A program made the position numbers and the translations under genes. Shown piece after piece: positions 35,860 to 44,879 of a stretch of 47,947 nucleotides of DNA (positions are counted from its first letter, which is position 1; every line of letters begins with the position of its first letter). Under the pieces are notes generated by a model. That model was given only the letters and a program-made list of their open reading frames with translations, made no database searches and was not told the origin of the DNA. Source of the stretch: a virus; the IMG/VR virus record IMGVR_UViG_3300031576_000080, positions 1 to 47,947 of that record; one strand, given 5' to 3'.

Positions 35860-36375
35860 TTACGCGGCCGCGAATCCAATCGTCAACTGCTTCCTCGCGC
35901 CCCGCATTCGCCGAATCTCTTCGATGATCGCCTTTTGACACACGGCCGCGAGGTTGACCGCCTCTTTCACGCTCACGTCGGTCAACTCCTCCGGCTTGTT
36001 GATCTGCGAGCCGGCGGGGTGCTTCTTGAAGTAACTCGGCACCGGCATCGTGATCCGCACGCGGTTGTATACCGCCCGAACCGTCGCCCCCGCCCGCGCC
36101 ATGCGTTCGGTATCGCCGGAGAGCACGAGCGGTCGATTGTGCCCGACGTGGGCACGCTTCCAGCGCACGTACTTCGCCGCCCGCGGCTTGTACGCGGCAT
36201 ACTCGTGGAAGGCGTGCACCTTGAAGTGCGTCGGCAGCATCCGCTTCGCCCAATAGTCGCCCATCGCCTGAAACCCGGCGCGCGTCACCTTCCGAACGAA
36301 CCGCTGTGGCGTCGAGTTCATCAACTCGGCCACCCAGCCAGTGTAGGTGATTCGGATGACGACGGGAATGTTCAT
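35860..36375 (-). CDS. HK97 gp10-like neck or tail-completion protein
   Basis: A 171-residue protein from ATG 36375 (ATGA overlap). The stretch MLPTHFKVHAFHEYAAYKP, then RAAKYVRWKRAHVGHNRPLV and LSGDTERM, matches the phage 'virion morphogenesis/HK97 gp10' pattern (HF...yY..R..kY...K..r.g...pLv.sG). It joins head and tail or closes the tail. Confidence 0.65.
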   Translation of the reverse strand: MNIPVVIRITYTGWVAELMNSTPQRFVRKVTRAGFQAMGDYWAKRMLPTHFKVHAFHEYAAYKPRAAKYVRWKRAHVGHNRPLVLSGDTERMARAGATVRAVYNRVRITMPVPSYFKKHPAGSQINKPEELTDVSVKEAVNLAAVCQKAIIEEIRRMRGARKQLTIGFAAA

Positions 36376-36890
36376 GCCACGTCCAGGATCAACTCGATGC
36401 TCACGGCGTCGCCGACACCCGTCTCCTCGTTGCGGTGCGTCCGCGTCCACGGAGGAGCCTGCACGTGCTCGATGTTGGCCAAGCCGCCCGTACCGGAGAG
36501 CTGTTCCAGATCGCCGATGATGCCGCCCCACAGGTCGCCGATGATGAAGAAAATCGCATCCGGGTCGTCCTCGTCGATAGCGGCCACGTCGCGCTCCAGG
36601 CGGACGTGAAACTGCATCCGCCGATCACGGTCCTGGCCCGGCCCCGCGCCGGCTACGGGATCGGACTGATAGCCCTGTGAGGCCACGGAGATCAAAGCAA
36701 ACGGCCGGGCGGCGGTTTGGAGCTGAGTCAGCGTCCACCGTCCACCCGACGGCGCCGGGAAACCATCGATGTAGATGTGATCCAGCGCCAGCACGGCCGT
36801 GGCGACACCGACGAACGACTGAAACTTCGCCGACTGCGAAAGCGTCGTCCGCAGATAGTCCGTAGCCAGACTGATCCATCCCGTCGGCAT
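36372..36890 (-). CDS. Tail terminator-like protein
   Basis: A 172-residue protein from ATG 36890. By order (between two neck genes and upstream of the tube), and by its alpha/beta content with LERDVAAIDEDDPDAIFF, it is a candidate tail terminator. No diagnostic motif was recognised. Confidence 0.5.
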   Translation of the reverse strand: MPTGWISLATDYLRTTLSQSAKFQSFVGVATAVLALDHIYIDGFPAPSGGRWTLTQLQTAARPFALISVASQGYQSDPVAGAGPGQDRDRRMQFHVRLERDVAAIDEDDPDAIFFIIGDLWGGIIGDLEQLSGTGGLANIEHVQAPPWTRTHRNEETGVGDAVSIELILDVA

Positions 36891-36893
36891 CGA

Positions 36894-37271
36894 CTAGCCC
36901 CTCCCACGGTATCCCTCGCGGGTGATGTCGAGCACCTGAGTAATGACGAGGCGCAGGCGCGCCGTTCCGCCCCCTTTGTGGAGGATTTCCGCGACCTTCC
37001 AGGTCTCAGAGTTCACCACTACCTCGTCACGCTCCGTCGGCGACGCCACCCCGCCATCCTCACCCAACGGATCGGTCGAGATGACCCCGGTACGTTCGCG
37101 GAGGACGACCTCGTCGCCTTGGTTGGTAAAGTCCCGCCGCGCAATCTCCGGCATCAAGTTGATCTTCGTCGCCACTGCAGCCGACCCGAACCGCGTATAG
37201 GAGCACGCCACACCGAGGAAGCGTGTCTGGCCGACGTGCGCATGACCGAAGGCAGTATCAAAGATGGTCAC
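36894..37271 (-). CDS. Head-tail connector (neck) protein
   Basis: A 125-residue protein from GTG 37271, GTGA-coupled to the LamG gene. Beta-rich (DEVVVNSETWKVAEIL), in the position of the head-tail stopper/connector. The longer reading to 37331 is less likely. Confidence 0.5.
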   Translation of the reverse strand: MTIFDTAFGHAHVGQTRFLGVACSYTRFGSAAVATKINLMPEIARRDFTNQGDEVVLRERTGVISTDPLGEDGGVASPTERDEVVVNSETWKVAEILHKGGGTARLRLVITQVLDITREGYRGRG

Positions 37272-38101
37272 AGCGTCCTCGCAGCCTGCAACTCGGCGTG
37301 CCCGCCCTCGCCCAGATAGTCCGACCAGCACCCGACGAAGGCAAAGTTCCCCTTGAAGTATGCTTGCTCCGTGGCAGAATTGCCGAATCCGCCGATGCTA
37401 TCGTGTTTGGTGCCGTAGGGATCGTTCGCAACGCCGGTGCCGGCGTAAAGCGTCCGCGGAAAGGCCCCGACGGGAATCTTCCGTCCCCCCACATAGTGAT
37501 CGCGGCCGGACGGCCCCCACTCGACACCCAGCAGTTGCCACGTGTTCGCAATCAACACGCCGGCGCTGATGTAGGTTTCCGTATTATAGGCCGGATTGTT
37601 GTCGGGCGGATCGGCACAGGTGTCGGCCGCCCAGCCGCCGGCGATCTCGATGCGCGTGTCGATGTTGCCGTTGGCAATGTTGCCGTGAAATTGAATGTTG
37701 AGGCCGGCCTTCTGAAAGCAGTGTGGTGGTGTATTGCTGGCGTCGGTAATGATGCGCCGACTCGATCCGGCGCCGGCCTGCGGACTAGCAAACCATACCA
37801 GCGCAACCAACGTGCCTCGCGCCCGCGAGTCCAGAAAGCCGCTCTGCATGTCCACGCAGTCGTCAACACCGTCGAGTTGCAGAGCAAAGCCGCCGCAACC
37901 GACCTTCTGGGTCCACGTCGGAACACTCTGAATCGACCCAGCAGGCCACCGATGATTCACGGCGTGATTGAAAACGGTCGTCGTCGAGCCGTAGTCGAGA
38001 CCGTCGAAGCGCAACTCGTATTCCAAGTTGCGACGCAAATTACGAGGAACGACCAGTGCCGCCCCGCGTCGCTCCGCCCTGTTCCGACGCACTGCGATCA
38101 C
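37268..38101 (-). CDS. LamG/concanavalin A-like lectin-fold protein
   Basis: A 277-residue protein from GTG 38101. The pattern ALQLDGVDDCVDMQSGFL, then GTLVALVWFAS, and near the end FKGNFAFVGCWSDYLG is the LamG/pentraxin jelly-roll (l.fDG.dDyV......f....w.k..... G.I..v.iw...L). Such domains bind carbohydrates. It lies between capsid and neck genes, so it may decorate the head or neck. GTGA-coupled at both ends. Confidence 0.75.
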   Translation of the reverse strand: MIAVRRNRAERRGAALVVPRNLRRNLEYELRFDGLDYGSTTTVFNHAVNHRWPAGSIQSVPTWTQKVGCGGFALQLDGVDDCVDMQSGFLDSRARGTLVALVWFASPQAGAGSSRRIITDASNTPPHCFQKAGLNIQFHGNIANGNIDTRIEIAGGWAADTCADPPDNNPAYNTETYISAGVLIANTWQLLGVEWGPSGRDHYVGGRKIPVGAFPRTLYAGTGVANDPYGTKHDSIGGFGNSATEQAYFKGNFAFVGCWSDYLGEGGHAELQAARTL

Positions 38102-38517
38102 GTCTGACGGTACTCCCCGGCTTTCAGATACCGAAGCAACAGATCATTCACCGTCTGAGCGCCGGCCGGCGCAGCTGTCAACTTGAATGCAGTACCGACC
38201 TCCTGCGCAGTCAGCGCCACGATCTTTCTCGCCTGTGTCACGCTAACTGCCACGTGCGCCTCCTGCGAAGGAACGCTTGCAAAAGTCGTTCCGTCGATTG
38301 AAGGAAAGCACTTTACGACCAAATCATCCGTAGCCGCCCCCACCACGGCGTGGATTTCGACAAACACATCGGTGAACGGGCTGCCCGTACCAAGGCCCAC
38401 AACGCTCTCCGTGGTCAGAGGAGCTGCCGCCGTCACGCCGTCTACAGCCGTGATGTCCGCACCGCCGGCGGCATTCTTGAAGTATGCCAACGGCCCGGCC
38501 GGCCAGTAACCATTCAT
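38098..38517 (-). CDS. Small structural protein after the capsid gene
   Basis: A 139-residue Ala/Val-rich, beta-type protein from ATG 38517 (DVFVEIHAVVGAATDDLV). GTGA-coupled to the LamG gene. Possibly a head-decoration or completion protein. Confidence 0.55.
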   Translation of the reverse strand: MNGYWPAGPLAYFKNAAGGADITAVDGVTAAAPLTTESVVGLGTGSPFTDVFVEIHAVVGAATDDLVVKCFPSIDGTTFASVPSQEAHVAVSVTQARKIVALTAQEVGTAFKLTAAPAGAQTVNDLLLRYLKAGEYRQT

Positions 38518-38538
38518 CCGTCCAACCCCCTTTCGACT

Positions 38539-39564
38539 TTACACGAACGGCCAAATGCCCTGGTCGCTCACGTTTTGGATCAGGTGCGCGGCGTTCGGCG
38601 TGTAAATCTTGACGCCCGTGTCGTGTCGGAACCGCACCACGTCGCCGCGGACCTGGTTCTCGAAGTAGGTCTCGGCGATCCCTCCGACACTCAAGTCCGA
38701 GCCGTCGCCCGTCCAGTTCATCGTCCGACCCAAGCACGGAAATTGCTTCGGCGCACCAGGCGAAGCGATCTTCGCCAACATGGCGTACTCCACGGACCAC
38801 CGATCGGTGATGACCGCAGCGAGCCCCTGGTTCGCCGTGTTCCGCAGAGCACCGGCCACGATGACCTGCTCAATGTCGAAGACCTGCGCCAGCACGGCCT
38901 CGTTGATCTTGGAGACCTCGAAGCTCGCCCCGGCACCGGTGGACGCGATCGCAGTCTGAATCGCGGCGTTGAGCTTCAAGAACTCGAATACGTCGCGCGA
39001 GAGGATGAGTGCGTTCGGGCGAAAGCCCAACTTCCGCATCTTGCGCTTGGCGGCGATGACATCCTTGATCGGGTTTGCCGTGGCCAGGACGTTCCATTCG
39101 GAACCACCCGGCAGCGTCGTCGTCAGAGAGGCCCCTGTCCACGTCGTCGTGTTGAATACCGCATCCGCAGCCCGCTGCTCAAGTTCCGACAGGGCCGCAA
39201 AGCGCGAGATTCTGGCCGCCTCCACGACCGGGTCGGCGATGAAGTCGCGGTAGTTCGCGGCAGCGTGCTGGTCCACCGGGTATTCCAGGCCATACTCTTT
39301 CGTCGCGTACTCGATCGTCGCGAAGCGGAAGGTGTCACGCGCATACGCGGAACCCTCGGCGCGCTGCAACGCACGATCTCGCAGGATTTCCTCGATAGCG
39401 ATCGTCGTCAGCGTGCCGGAGATGTTGCCCACATCGGCCGGCGGCAGCACCCTCAAGGCGATAAAGCCAGCCTCCTCCATGTCGATGTCGAGTAACGGCA
39501 TCGCTGCGGCAACGTCCGGTCGCGGAACGGCAACTGCCGCAGTCGGTTGTGGTGAGTATCCCAT
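38539..39564 (-). CDS. Major capsid protein (HK97 fold, gpE-like)
   Basis: A 341-residue protein from ATG 39564. It has a long N-terminal helical arm, a segment FATIEYATKEYGLEYPVD, the spine-helix region PVVEAARISRFAALSELEQR, and P/A-domain text RKMRKLGFRPNALILSRDVF and WSVEYAMLAKIASPGAPKQF, as in gpE-like capsids. No maturation cleavage site is obvious. Position between decoration and neck genes and length both fit. Confidence 0.85.
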   Translation of the reverse strand: MGYSPQPTAAVAVPRPDVAAAMPLLDIDMEEAGFIALRVLPPADVGNISGTLTTIAIEEILRDRALQRAEGSAYARDTFRFATIEYATKEYGLEYPVDQHAAANYRDFIADPVVEAARISRFAALSELEQRAADAVFNTTTWTGASLTTTLPGGSEWNVLATANPIKDVIAAKRKMRKLGFRPNALILSRDVFEFLKLNAAIQTAIASTGAGASFEVSKINEAVLAQVFDIEQVIVAGALRNTANQGLAAVITDRWSVEYAMLAKIASPGAPKQFPCLGRTMNWTGDGSDLSVGGIAETYFENQVRGDVVRFRHDTGVKIYTPNAAHLIQNVSDQGIWPFV

Positions 39565-39596
39565 GTCAAACCTCCCTATCTAAGACGGCCACGCCG

Positions 39597-39791
39597 TCAG
39601 TTCTCTCCGATCTCTGCCAACCGAGGAGCCAACGGCGCCTCTCCGTTCCCGCCGACGGCGGATTCTACCATCGCCGCCTTGCGCATCTCGGCGACGATCT
39701 TGGCCAGATTCGCGCTGTTCGCTTCGAGAACGCGAATCTTCACGGTCTGCTCGCCGATGAACGCCATCAACTGTTCCGTCGTTACTTGCAC
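39597..39791 (-). CDS. Small coiled-coil protein upstream of the capsid gene
   Basis: A 64-residue protein from GTG 39791, with GGAGGTG upstream (TTG 39803 is less likely). It is one helix with heptads (LMAFIGEQTVKIRVLEANS) and a flexible end. Candidate capsid-assembly helper; role unknown. Confidence 0.55.
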   Translation of the reverse strand: MQVTTEQLMAFIGEQTVKIRVLEANSANLAKIVAEMRKAAMVESAVGGNGEAPLAPRLAEIGEN

Positions 39792-39835
39792 AAACACCTC
39801 CAATGTCGCCGTCGCGTCAAGCCCAACGTTGCACG

Positions 39836-40801
39836 TTAGGCGGCACCCTTGATGATTCCAGCATCGACGAGCGCCGTTCGCATGGCGACGACCAGATTGT
39901 AAAAGGCCAGCATGTTTGCGTCGGAATTCAACCCAAACGCGCCGGTAACGTAAGCAGCCGGCGCAGCCTGTGCCGCGCCGGCCGGTTGAACAATCGGCGT
40001 AGCGTTCCAGAAGCCAAGCTTCTGCGTCGTCGCCGATCCGATCTTCGTCCCAGTTGTCGATCCCACCGCCACAACCAAGGCATCAGCGATGGTCAACGAC
40101 GAGTTGGCCACCGTCAGTCGTGCCGTACCAGCCGTTTTCAGTTCCAGTGTAGTGCCGCCAACAACGTCGATCAGCGCCGTAGTCCCGTCGTGAGACCCAA
40201 TCAACAGATAGTCCGTGATCGGCGTGGTGTTGCTGTGAATGTACACCGTCGGATGCGTCGGCGACGTGATCGCCCAATCGCTCGCCTTGGCCCCCAAGTC
40301 GGTGACGTGCAACATCTGGCTCGTATCGCCCAACGCGAGAACGAAGCTGTGATCGCTGGCGTCCGCCGTGGACCACAACAGATTCACGTCCAGCCCCGTC
40401 CCGAAGACGGCCGGCTCGTCGTCGATGAACAAATCACCCCCGGCACCACCCCCTCCACTGCCAGAAATCCAGACGCCGATGACCGAGTTGTTGGCGCTGG
40501 CTGCCTCGATAGCCACGCCGATCGGGGCGCCGTTGGCCACATCGTCGAGCTTCCCGCCGGCCGCAACGTACAGTTGCGCGCCAATGAGACACGAACTGGC
40601 AACTGTGCACTTGTGAATGCCCGCCGACTTTAAGTCGCGGATGGTCTGCCCATCCCCCGCGGCGAAGGAGGCGTTTTGCGTCACACCGACGGGAGTGTCG
40701 CCGACCCCCGCGAGAGCACCGTCATACTTGACGAGAAGATGAGCGCCGACGGCGCCCAAGGCGACCACGGTGAAAGTATCACCCGTTACTTCGACTGCCA
40801 T
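39836..40801 (-). CDS. Capsid decoration/cement protein with extra C-terminal domain
   Basis: A 321-residue protein from ATG 40801. The N-terminal ~110 residues (GVTQNASFAAGDGQTIRDL; VASSCLIGAQLYVAAGGKL) match the DUF2190/gpD-like capsid cement pattern. The C-terminal part carries GTKIGSATTQKLGFWNATPI, a motif common in phage surface proteins. It stabilises the expanded head. Confidence 0.75.
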   Translation of the reverse strand: MAVEVTGDTFTVVALGAVGAHLLVKYDGALAGVGDTPVGVTQNASFAAGDGQTIRDLKSAGIHKCTVASSCLIGAQLYVAAGGKLDDVANGAPIGVAIEAASANNSVIGVWISGSGGGGAGGDLFIDDEPAVFGTGLDVNLLWSTADASDHSFVLALGDTSQMLHVTDLGAKASDWAITSPTHPTVYIHSNTTPITDYLLIGSHDGTTALIDVVGGTTLELKTAGTARLTVANSSLTIADALVVAVGSTTGTKIGSATTQKLGFWNATPIVQPAGAAQAAPAAYVTGAFGLNSDANMLAFYNLVVAMRTALVDAGIIKGAA

Positions 40802-40838
40802 TGAAAGCCCTCCATTGGCTGTTCAGGGTTCATTTGTC

Positions 40839-42293
40839 TCAGATGGCCACGGAAGCCATCAACTTGTTCCGCTCGGCGTCGCCCTTCGGCAACCCTCGCA
40901 CCTTATCGCCCACCTCGATGCACCGAGCAACGTAGGCTTGGTGCGCAGAACGATTCAATCGCACCGCCGTCGCCACAGCGTCGTGACGCTTCGTTCCGCC
41001 GGCCATGCGGACGCGACAGTCGTGGATGAAGGCGTCGGCATCATCTCCGCCGGTCCCGCCGTCGTCGGCAGCGTGAACGCCGCTGCCCAACGGCTTGATC
41101 CCAGACCCGGGCCCGGCCAACTTCGCGCCGGCCAACTCCTCCTCGACCGCCTTCAACTTCGCCGCCTGCTCGGCGATCGTCGCCTGCTGAATCTTGGAGA
41201 ACTCGGCCTGCGCCGCCACGAGCGTCAGGCTCCGCTCCACACAGGACTCGCGGAACTCGGCCGTGCTAGTCGGCATCGCAGCCTTCAACTCCGTAAACGT
41301 CGCCGGCTGCGGACCGGACGACGTACCCTTATCAGTCGCCGTACTCATGTCATCCTCCGCCGCCTCAGCGGCATTCATATCCACGGGCGCTTCGGCGCCC
41401 ACCAAGTCAATCTTCGCCTCCTCATGTGCCATCAACAGCACGCCAAGGTCACCGCTCGCTCCCTTTTTGATTCCCAGGCTCGCTTCCATCTCGCCGATCA
41501 CGTCGTCGAGACTGCCCACCGCGTCGGCCAAGCCCACCTTCACCGCGTCCGCCCCAACCCATATCGCGCCCGTGGCCAACTCGCGCACTTCCTTCACGCT
41601 CATGCCGCGGCCGGAAGCGACGGCCTTGACGAAGCGATCCGTGATCACGTCAATAGTGCTCTGCAACTCGGCTTCCTGCTCGGCAGTCAAAGGGTCGCCA
41701 GCGACCACCCCAATGAGCTTGAACCGGCCGCCACGAATCACCTTCGTGACCTTGCCCTGCATCTCAAACATCTTGGAACTGTCAACGACCCAATCCACAG
41801 CCGCAAGTGACCCGACGATCGCAGTAGAGTTCACGACGATCCGATCCGCCTGCGACGCCGCCCAATACGCAGCCGAGGCGCCAACATCGTCGATGTACGC
41901 AATCAGTTTTTTTCGTTGCCCATACCGCTTCAAATCGTCGGCCAAGTCGGCGGTGCCTGCCACGCTTCCACCAGGCGAATCGAACCGAACCACGAGGGAC
42001 CGATTCTCCTTGTCCTCCATCAGCCCGCGGACCGCACGCCTCATCCGCACCGTGCCCGCCCGATTGAACAACGACGACCCGTACTTGGTCATCGTCCCGC
42101 GAACATCCATGACCGCGATCCCGCTTGGAAGCCGCGTGACAAAGTTGTCTTCCTCGTCGTCCTCGTCCCGTGCCGCCTGAGCCGCAATGTGCGCGTTCAG
42201 ATCAATCGTTCCCAGACGATCGAGAATGCCGTTCATCGCATGCTCGTGGATCGCCCACGCGCCGTTGTACTGTTCCAAACGGAGATCGGTCAC
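40839..42293 (-). CDS. S49-family prohead protease with scaffold-like C-terminus
   Basis: A 484-residue ClpP-fold serine protease of the SppA/gpC type. Motifs: VRFDSPGGSVAG (102-113), catalytic GASAAYW with Ser140, and STAIVGSLA (156-164). From ~290 the protein is a helical, Lys/Glu-rich tail (AEFSKIQQATIAEQAAKLKA) like the scaffold in gpC/Nu3. It cleaves head proteins during maturation and clears the scaffold. GTGA-coupled to the portal gene. Confidence 0.88.
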   Translation of the reverse strand: MTDLRLEQYNGAWAIHEHAMNGILDRLGTIDLNAHIAAQAARDEDDEEDNFVTRLPSGIAVMDVRGTMTKYGSSLFNRAGTVRMRRAVRGLMEDKENRSLVVRFDSPGGSVAGTADLADDLKRYGQRKKLIAYIDDVGASAAYWAASQADRIVVNSTAIVGSLAAVDWVVDSSKMFEMQGKVTKVIRGGRFKLIGVVAGDPLTAEQEAELQSTIDVITDRFVKAVASGRGMSVKEVRELATGAIWVGADAVKVGLADAVGSLDDVIGEMEASLGIKKGASGDLGVLLMAHEEAKIDLVGAEAPVDMNAAEAAEDDMSTATDKGTSSGPQPATFTELKAAMPTSTAEFRESCVERSLTLVAAQAEFSKIQQATIAEQAAKLKAVEEELAGAKLAGPGSGIKPLGSGVHAADDGGTGGDDADAFIHDCRVRMAGGTKRHDAVATAVRLNRSAHQAYVARCIEVGDKVRGLPKGDAERNKLMASVAI

Positions 42294-43972
42294 GTGTTGC
42301 TCTCCGAACCATTACGATCCTGCCGATCCGCCACTTCCTCAGCCACGTCGGCCGCGACCAGGGCGTCCTCGCTCGGGGCCGCACCGGGGCCGTAGGCCAA
42401 CTCTCGCCAGCTCACCGGATCGTCGTCGCCGAACTGTGCATTGACCTCATCGGCCTTCGTCTTCGCCGTGCGCACCAGCAGCGCCCGATCCTCCACGATC
42501 TGCGGGACCTCGTCCTCCCAGTCAATGCCACGGTCCGCGTATATCCGCGACTTGGAAGACATGTTCTTCTCGTCGCGCATCACGTCGGCCTTGATATCCT
42601 TGTCTGGGTCGATGTACGGCCACCGACCACGCCGGACATCGTGCTTGAAGACGTTCACCCCAACTCGACCGGCCAATCTCCGCAGCGCCGCGTCTTGCCG
42701 AATCCAGTTTCGGACCCGCCACAGCCACGTTGGCCGAATGAAAGACCGCGCCAGCCAATCCTGCCAGACCTCCCAACTCTGCCGTGCGTCTTCCTTCACA
42801 CCGCGCATCGAGGACCAATTCGTCTGGCTGCTGTCAAAAAGAAGGATAATCAACGGCAAGTCCATGTTGATCGCAATAAACGTCAACAAGAGCAGCGCAT
42901 ACGGCTTGAACTCCGGGTTGGGCACGTCGGCGGTCATAAAGTCCAGCTTCTTGCCGCGCAGCAGGTCCACCTTGAAGATCGGGCCGTCAATGTCCTGCTG
43001 GCGGATCGTGGTGCTGCCATCGCGCGCCGTGCTCGTCGCCTCAGAACCAAACGCCGTACCCGGCGCCGTGATTGACGCCTCGGCGTCGCCCGCCACAAAC
43101 GACTCCACGAGACCAAGCATTGACGCGAGCTTCTGCTGTATGCCCCTCGCCCACTGGATGTCGTCGTGCATCTGTGCTGCGTCGCAACCTGGCGCCAGCA
43201 CGCTCGCGCCCCGCGTCTGTGACGTCCGAATCGGACGCATCACGTGAAGCACCTGCGGGTTCCCATCGCCATCCAGTGCCGGATACCGCGTGAACCTTGT
43301 CCCCGCCATCGACACGTTCGCCAAACCCACGTCGTCGTTCGTGAACCAGTAGGCCATCTCCTCGCGCACCGGACTCAGCTCGACACCGTGGACCACGTTT
43401 AACCTCGCGTCGTTCGGCGACCGACACCGATGAGCCTCAACGTACTGAAGTCTCACATCCGGCAACAACAACGCGAAGTGGTCGCCGTCCACGAGAGACT
43501 GCGAAAAAGTGAGCTTCTGGCCGATTGAGAAGTCGTAGCGGCCCGAAACGTCCACCGCGCGCGGGTCGTTCGACCACTCTTCGTCGTAAGCCTTCAACGT
43601 GGCATCCAACTCGTCGTCGCCTGTCCGAGGCTCATCTCGCAGCGGCTTGTTCAGAACGAAGTCCGTCACCCGCCGAATGCCCTGCGCGACTACGATGTCG
43701 TCCCGCGCGAACATCCGATGCCGCTCCATCGCCCGAAGCCACTCCGTCGTCTGCTTAACGTGGTAGTCATGGCCGCTGCCCATCGGATGTGTGCCGGGGG
43801 GAGGCTGACGATATCGCGTGACTTCACCAGACTTGTAGCTCGCCGAATACTCCCGCCCGAAGTCGCGCAGCAAGTCCCGCACGGAATCGAGATCGCCGGC
43901 GAATTGCTTCACCGTGTCCCGAACGGACTTCACGAACGGCGCACGCCGCGTTGTTCCGTTCGTCCCCGTCAC
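42290..43972 (-). CDS. Portal protein, lambda gpB family
   Basis: A 560-residue protein from GTG 43972. gpB-type features: YSASYKSGEVTRYRQPPPGT, HDYHVKQTTEWLRAMERHRM, the long crown helix region LLLLTFIAINMDLPLIILL and DSSQTNWSSMRGVKEDARQS, the last strongly typical of gpB portals. It forms the dodecamer through which DNA enters and leaves. GTGA-coupled to its neighbour. Confidence 0.9.
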   Translation of the reverse strand: MTGTNGTTRRAPFVKSVRDTVKQFAGDLDSVRDLLRDFGREYSASYKSGEVTRYRQPPPGTHPMGSGHDYHVKQTTEWLRAMERHRMFARDDIVVAQGIRRVTDFVLNKPLRDEPRTGDDELDATLKAYDEEWSNDPRAVDVSGRYDFSIGQKLTFSQSLVDGDHFALLLPDVRLQYVEAHRCRSPNDARLNVVHGVELSPVREEMAYWFTNDDVGLANVSMAGTRFTRYPALDGDGNPQVLHVMRPIRTSQTRGASVLAPGCDAAQMHDDIQWARGIQQKLASMLGLVESFVAGDAEASITAPGTAFGSEATSTARDGSTTIRQQDIDGPIFKVDLLRGKKLDFMTADVPNPEFKPYALLLLTFIAINMDLPLIILLFDSSQTNWSSMRGVKEDARQSWEVWQDWLARSFIRPTWLWRVRNWIRQDAALRRLAGRVGVNVFKHDVRRGRWPYIDPDKDIKADVMRDEKNMSSKSRIYADRGIDWEDEVPQIVEDRALLVRTAKTKADEVNAQFGDDDPVSWRELAYGPGAAPSEDALVAADVAEEVADRQDRNGSESNT

Positions 43973-44247
43973 CGAGCACCCCAGTTGTAAAATTGCGGGT
44001 AGGTCACCCGACTCCCCGACGCCGTCGCCCCAGCGTAGAACGCCTCGACCTTCGCCTGCTCACGCATCCAGTAGTCGCCGTCGAACCGAATCCGCTGATC
44101 ACCGTTCTCAACCTCCCGCGGGCTGAACACGATCAACTGCCGGATCGCCTGCACCCGCCGAAACGCCAACGCCCCCGTCGCATCGCTCTCGTACCCCACG
44201 GTGTCAAACAGCTCGACGTAGACCCCCGCGAGGGTGTCGATCGCCAT
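43969..44247 (-). CDS. Small connector-like protein before the portal
   Basis: A 92-residue protein from ATG 44247 (MAIDTLAGVYVELFDTVG). Helical with a central RVQAIRQLIVFSPREVENGD. In lambda the small protein W lies just before portal B, so a similar head-tail joining role is possible, though length and text differ. The longer reading from 44409 runs through the tandem repeats and is rejected as the main start. Confidence 0.6.
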   Translation of the reverse strand: MAIDTLAGVYVELFDTVGYESDATGALAFRRVQAIRQLIVFSPREVENGDQRIRFDGDYWMREQAKVEAFYAGATASGSRVTYPQFYNWGAR

Positions 44248-44286
44248 GAAACAACCGTCAACACCACCAAACACCGCGTCAAGGGC

Positions 44287-44373
44287 TGTACCACCGTGGT
44301 ACAGCCTGTACCACCGTGTACCACCGTGTACCACCGTGTACCACCGTGTACCACCGTGTACCACGGTGGTACA
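44287..44373. repeat. 10-bp tandem array bounded by 17-bp palindromes, divergent control region
   Basis: Five exact copies of TGTACCACCG (44307-44356) and one variant TGTACCACGG (44357-44366). On the left is the palindrome TGTACCACCGTGGTACA (44287-44303), on the right TGTACCACGGTGGTACA (44357-44373). All use the half-site TGTACCAC. Spacing of 10 bp puts each site on the same DNA face. Placed between divergent operons, it may be an operator for a cooperative repressor, a partition-like site, or a second set of iterons. Confidence 0.85.
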
Positions 44374-44389
44374 CGTTACAAACCCCCAC

Positions 44390-44395
44390 GTTATA
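44390..44395 (-). promoter_or_regulatory. Possible -10 box for the leftward structural operon
   Basis: TATAAC on the minus strand. Transcription would start near 44383 and run through the repeat array before the first structural gene. No good -35 was found 17 bp upstream, so support is limited. Confidence 0.3.
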
Positions 44396-44589
44396 GGAAC
44401 CAAAAACACGAAAGTAGCACAACCGCCCCAAGGGCACTCGCTCTAGGAGGCAAGATAGAACCTATGGCGTGGTTTTCAGAGCGCAAGCACCCCCGGCCAC
44501 CCACCACTCGCATTATAAGCCCTCGGAAGGCCGCAGGAAACCAGCCGGAATCGCCACGAAAAAAACTTGAAATATTTCCGAAATGGGTC

Positions 44590-44618
44590 TTGACAAGGGC
44601 AGAGATAGACGATATGCT
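44590..44618 (+). promoter_or_regulatory. Sigma-70 promoter for the rightward 44.7-kb operon
   Basis: TTGACA (44590-44595), 17-bp spacer, TATGCT (44613-44618). Perfect -35, 4/6 -10, ideal spacing. Transcription should begin near 44625. A GTG at 44626 follows, but the ORF from it looks non-coding; the probable first gene is at 44670 with its own ribosome site. Confidence 0.7.
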
Positions 44619-44669
44619 ACTGACCGTGCGATCGGGATTGTCCGACCGACAAATACGGGAGAATCGAAC

Positions 44670-44879
44670 ATGCAGCTTTCTTGCTCGACAATCTGGGAAG
44701 GATACGCGACCGACGCCGACGCGAAAGCCGCGCGCGACGCCGAGTATCGTATTCGCCGAGCAGCCGGCCAGCGCTGCCGGCGATTCGTCCTACGAAACCA
44801 GCTCCACAAGTATGCCAGCTTCGACGTCCCCGACGGGCGCGTTTGTGACGTGTACCGTCTAGACGTCGTGGCCGCCTGA
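44670..44879 (+). CDS. Small hypothetical protein
   Basis: A 69-residue protein from ATG 44670 with GGGAGAA about 7 nt upstream. Text: MQLSCSTIWEGYATDADAKA, basic helix YRIRRAAGQRCRR, then a beta end (SFDVPDGRVCDVYRLDV). First gene after the best promoter in this region, so it is probably expressed early. Family not recognised. Confidence 0.6.
   Translation: MQLSCSTIWEGYATDADAKAARDAEYRIRRAAGQRCRRFVLRNQLHKYASFDVPDGRVCDVYRLDVVAA

Noticed and set aside
44287-44373. CRISPR array
   Set aside because: The repeats are 10 bp with no spacers between them.
44248-44409. N-terminal extension of the connector gene through the tandem repeats (WYTVVHGGTR repeats)
   Set aside because: The extension only translates the DNA repeat array, and ATG 44247 gives a normal start. 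The array is better explained as protein-binding sites.
44463-44862. Plus-strand ORF beginning MAWFSERKHP with AGGAGG upstream
   Set aside because: A good promoter (44590-44618) and the better gene at 44670 lie inside it in another frame, and its second half is low-complexity Pro/Thr/Ser. The start is noted, but I cannot support it as a gene.
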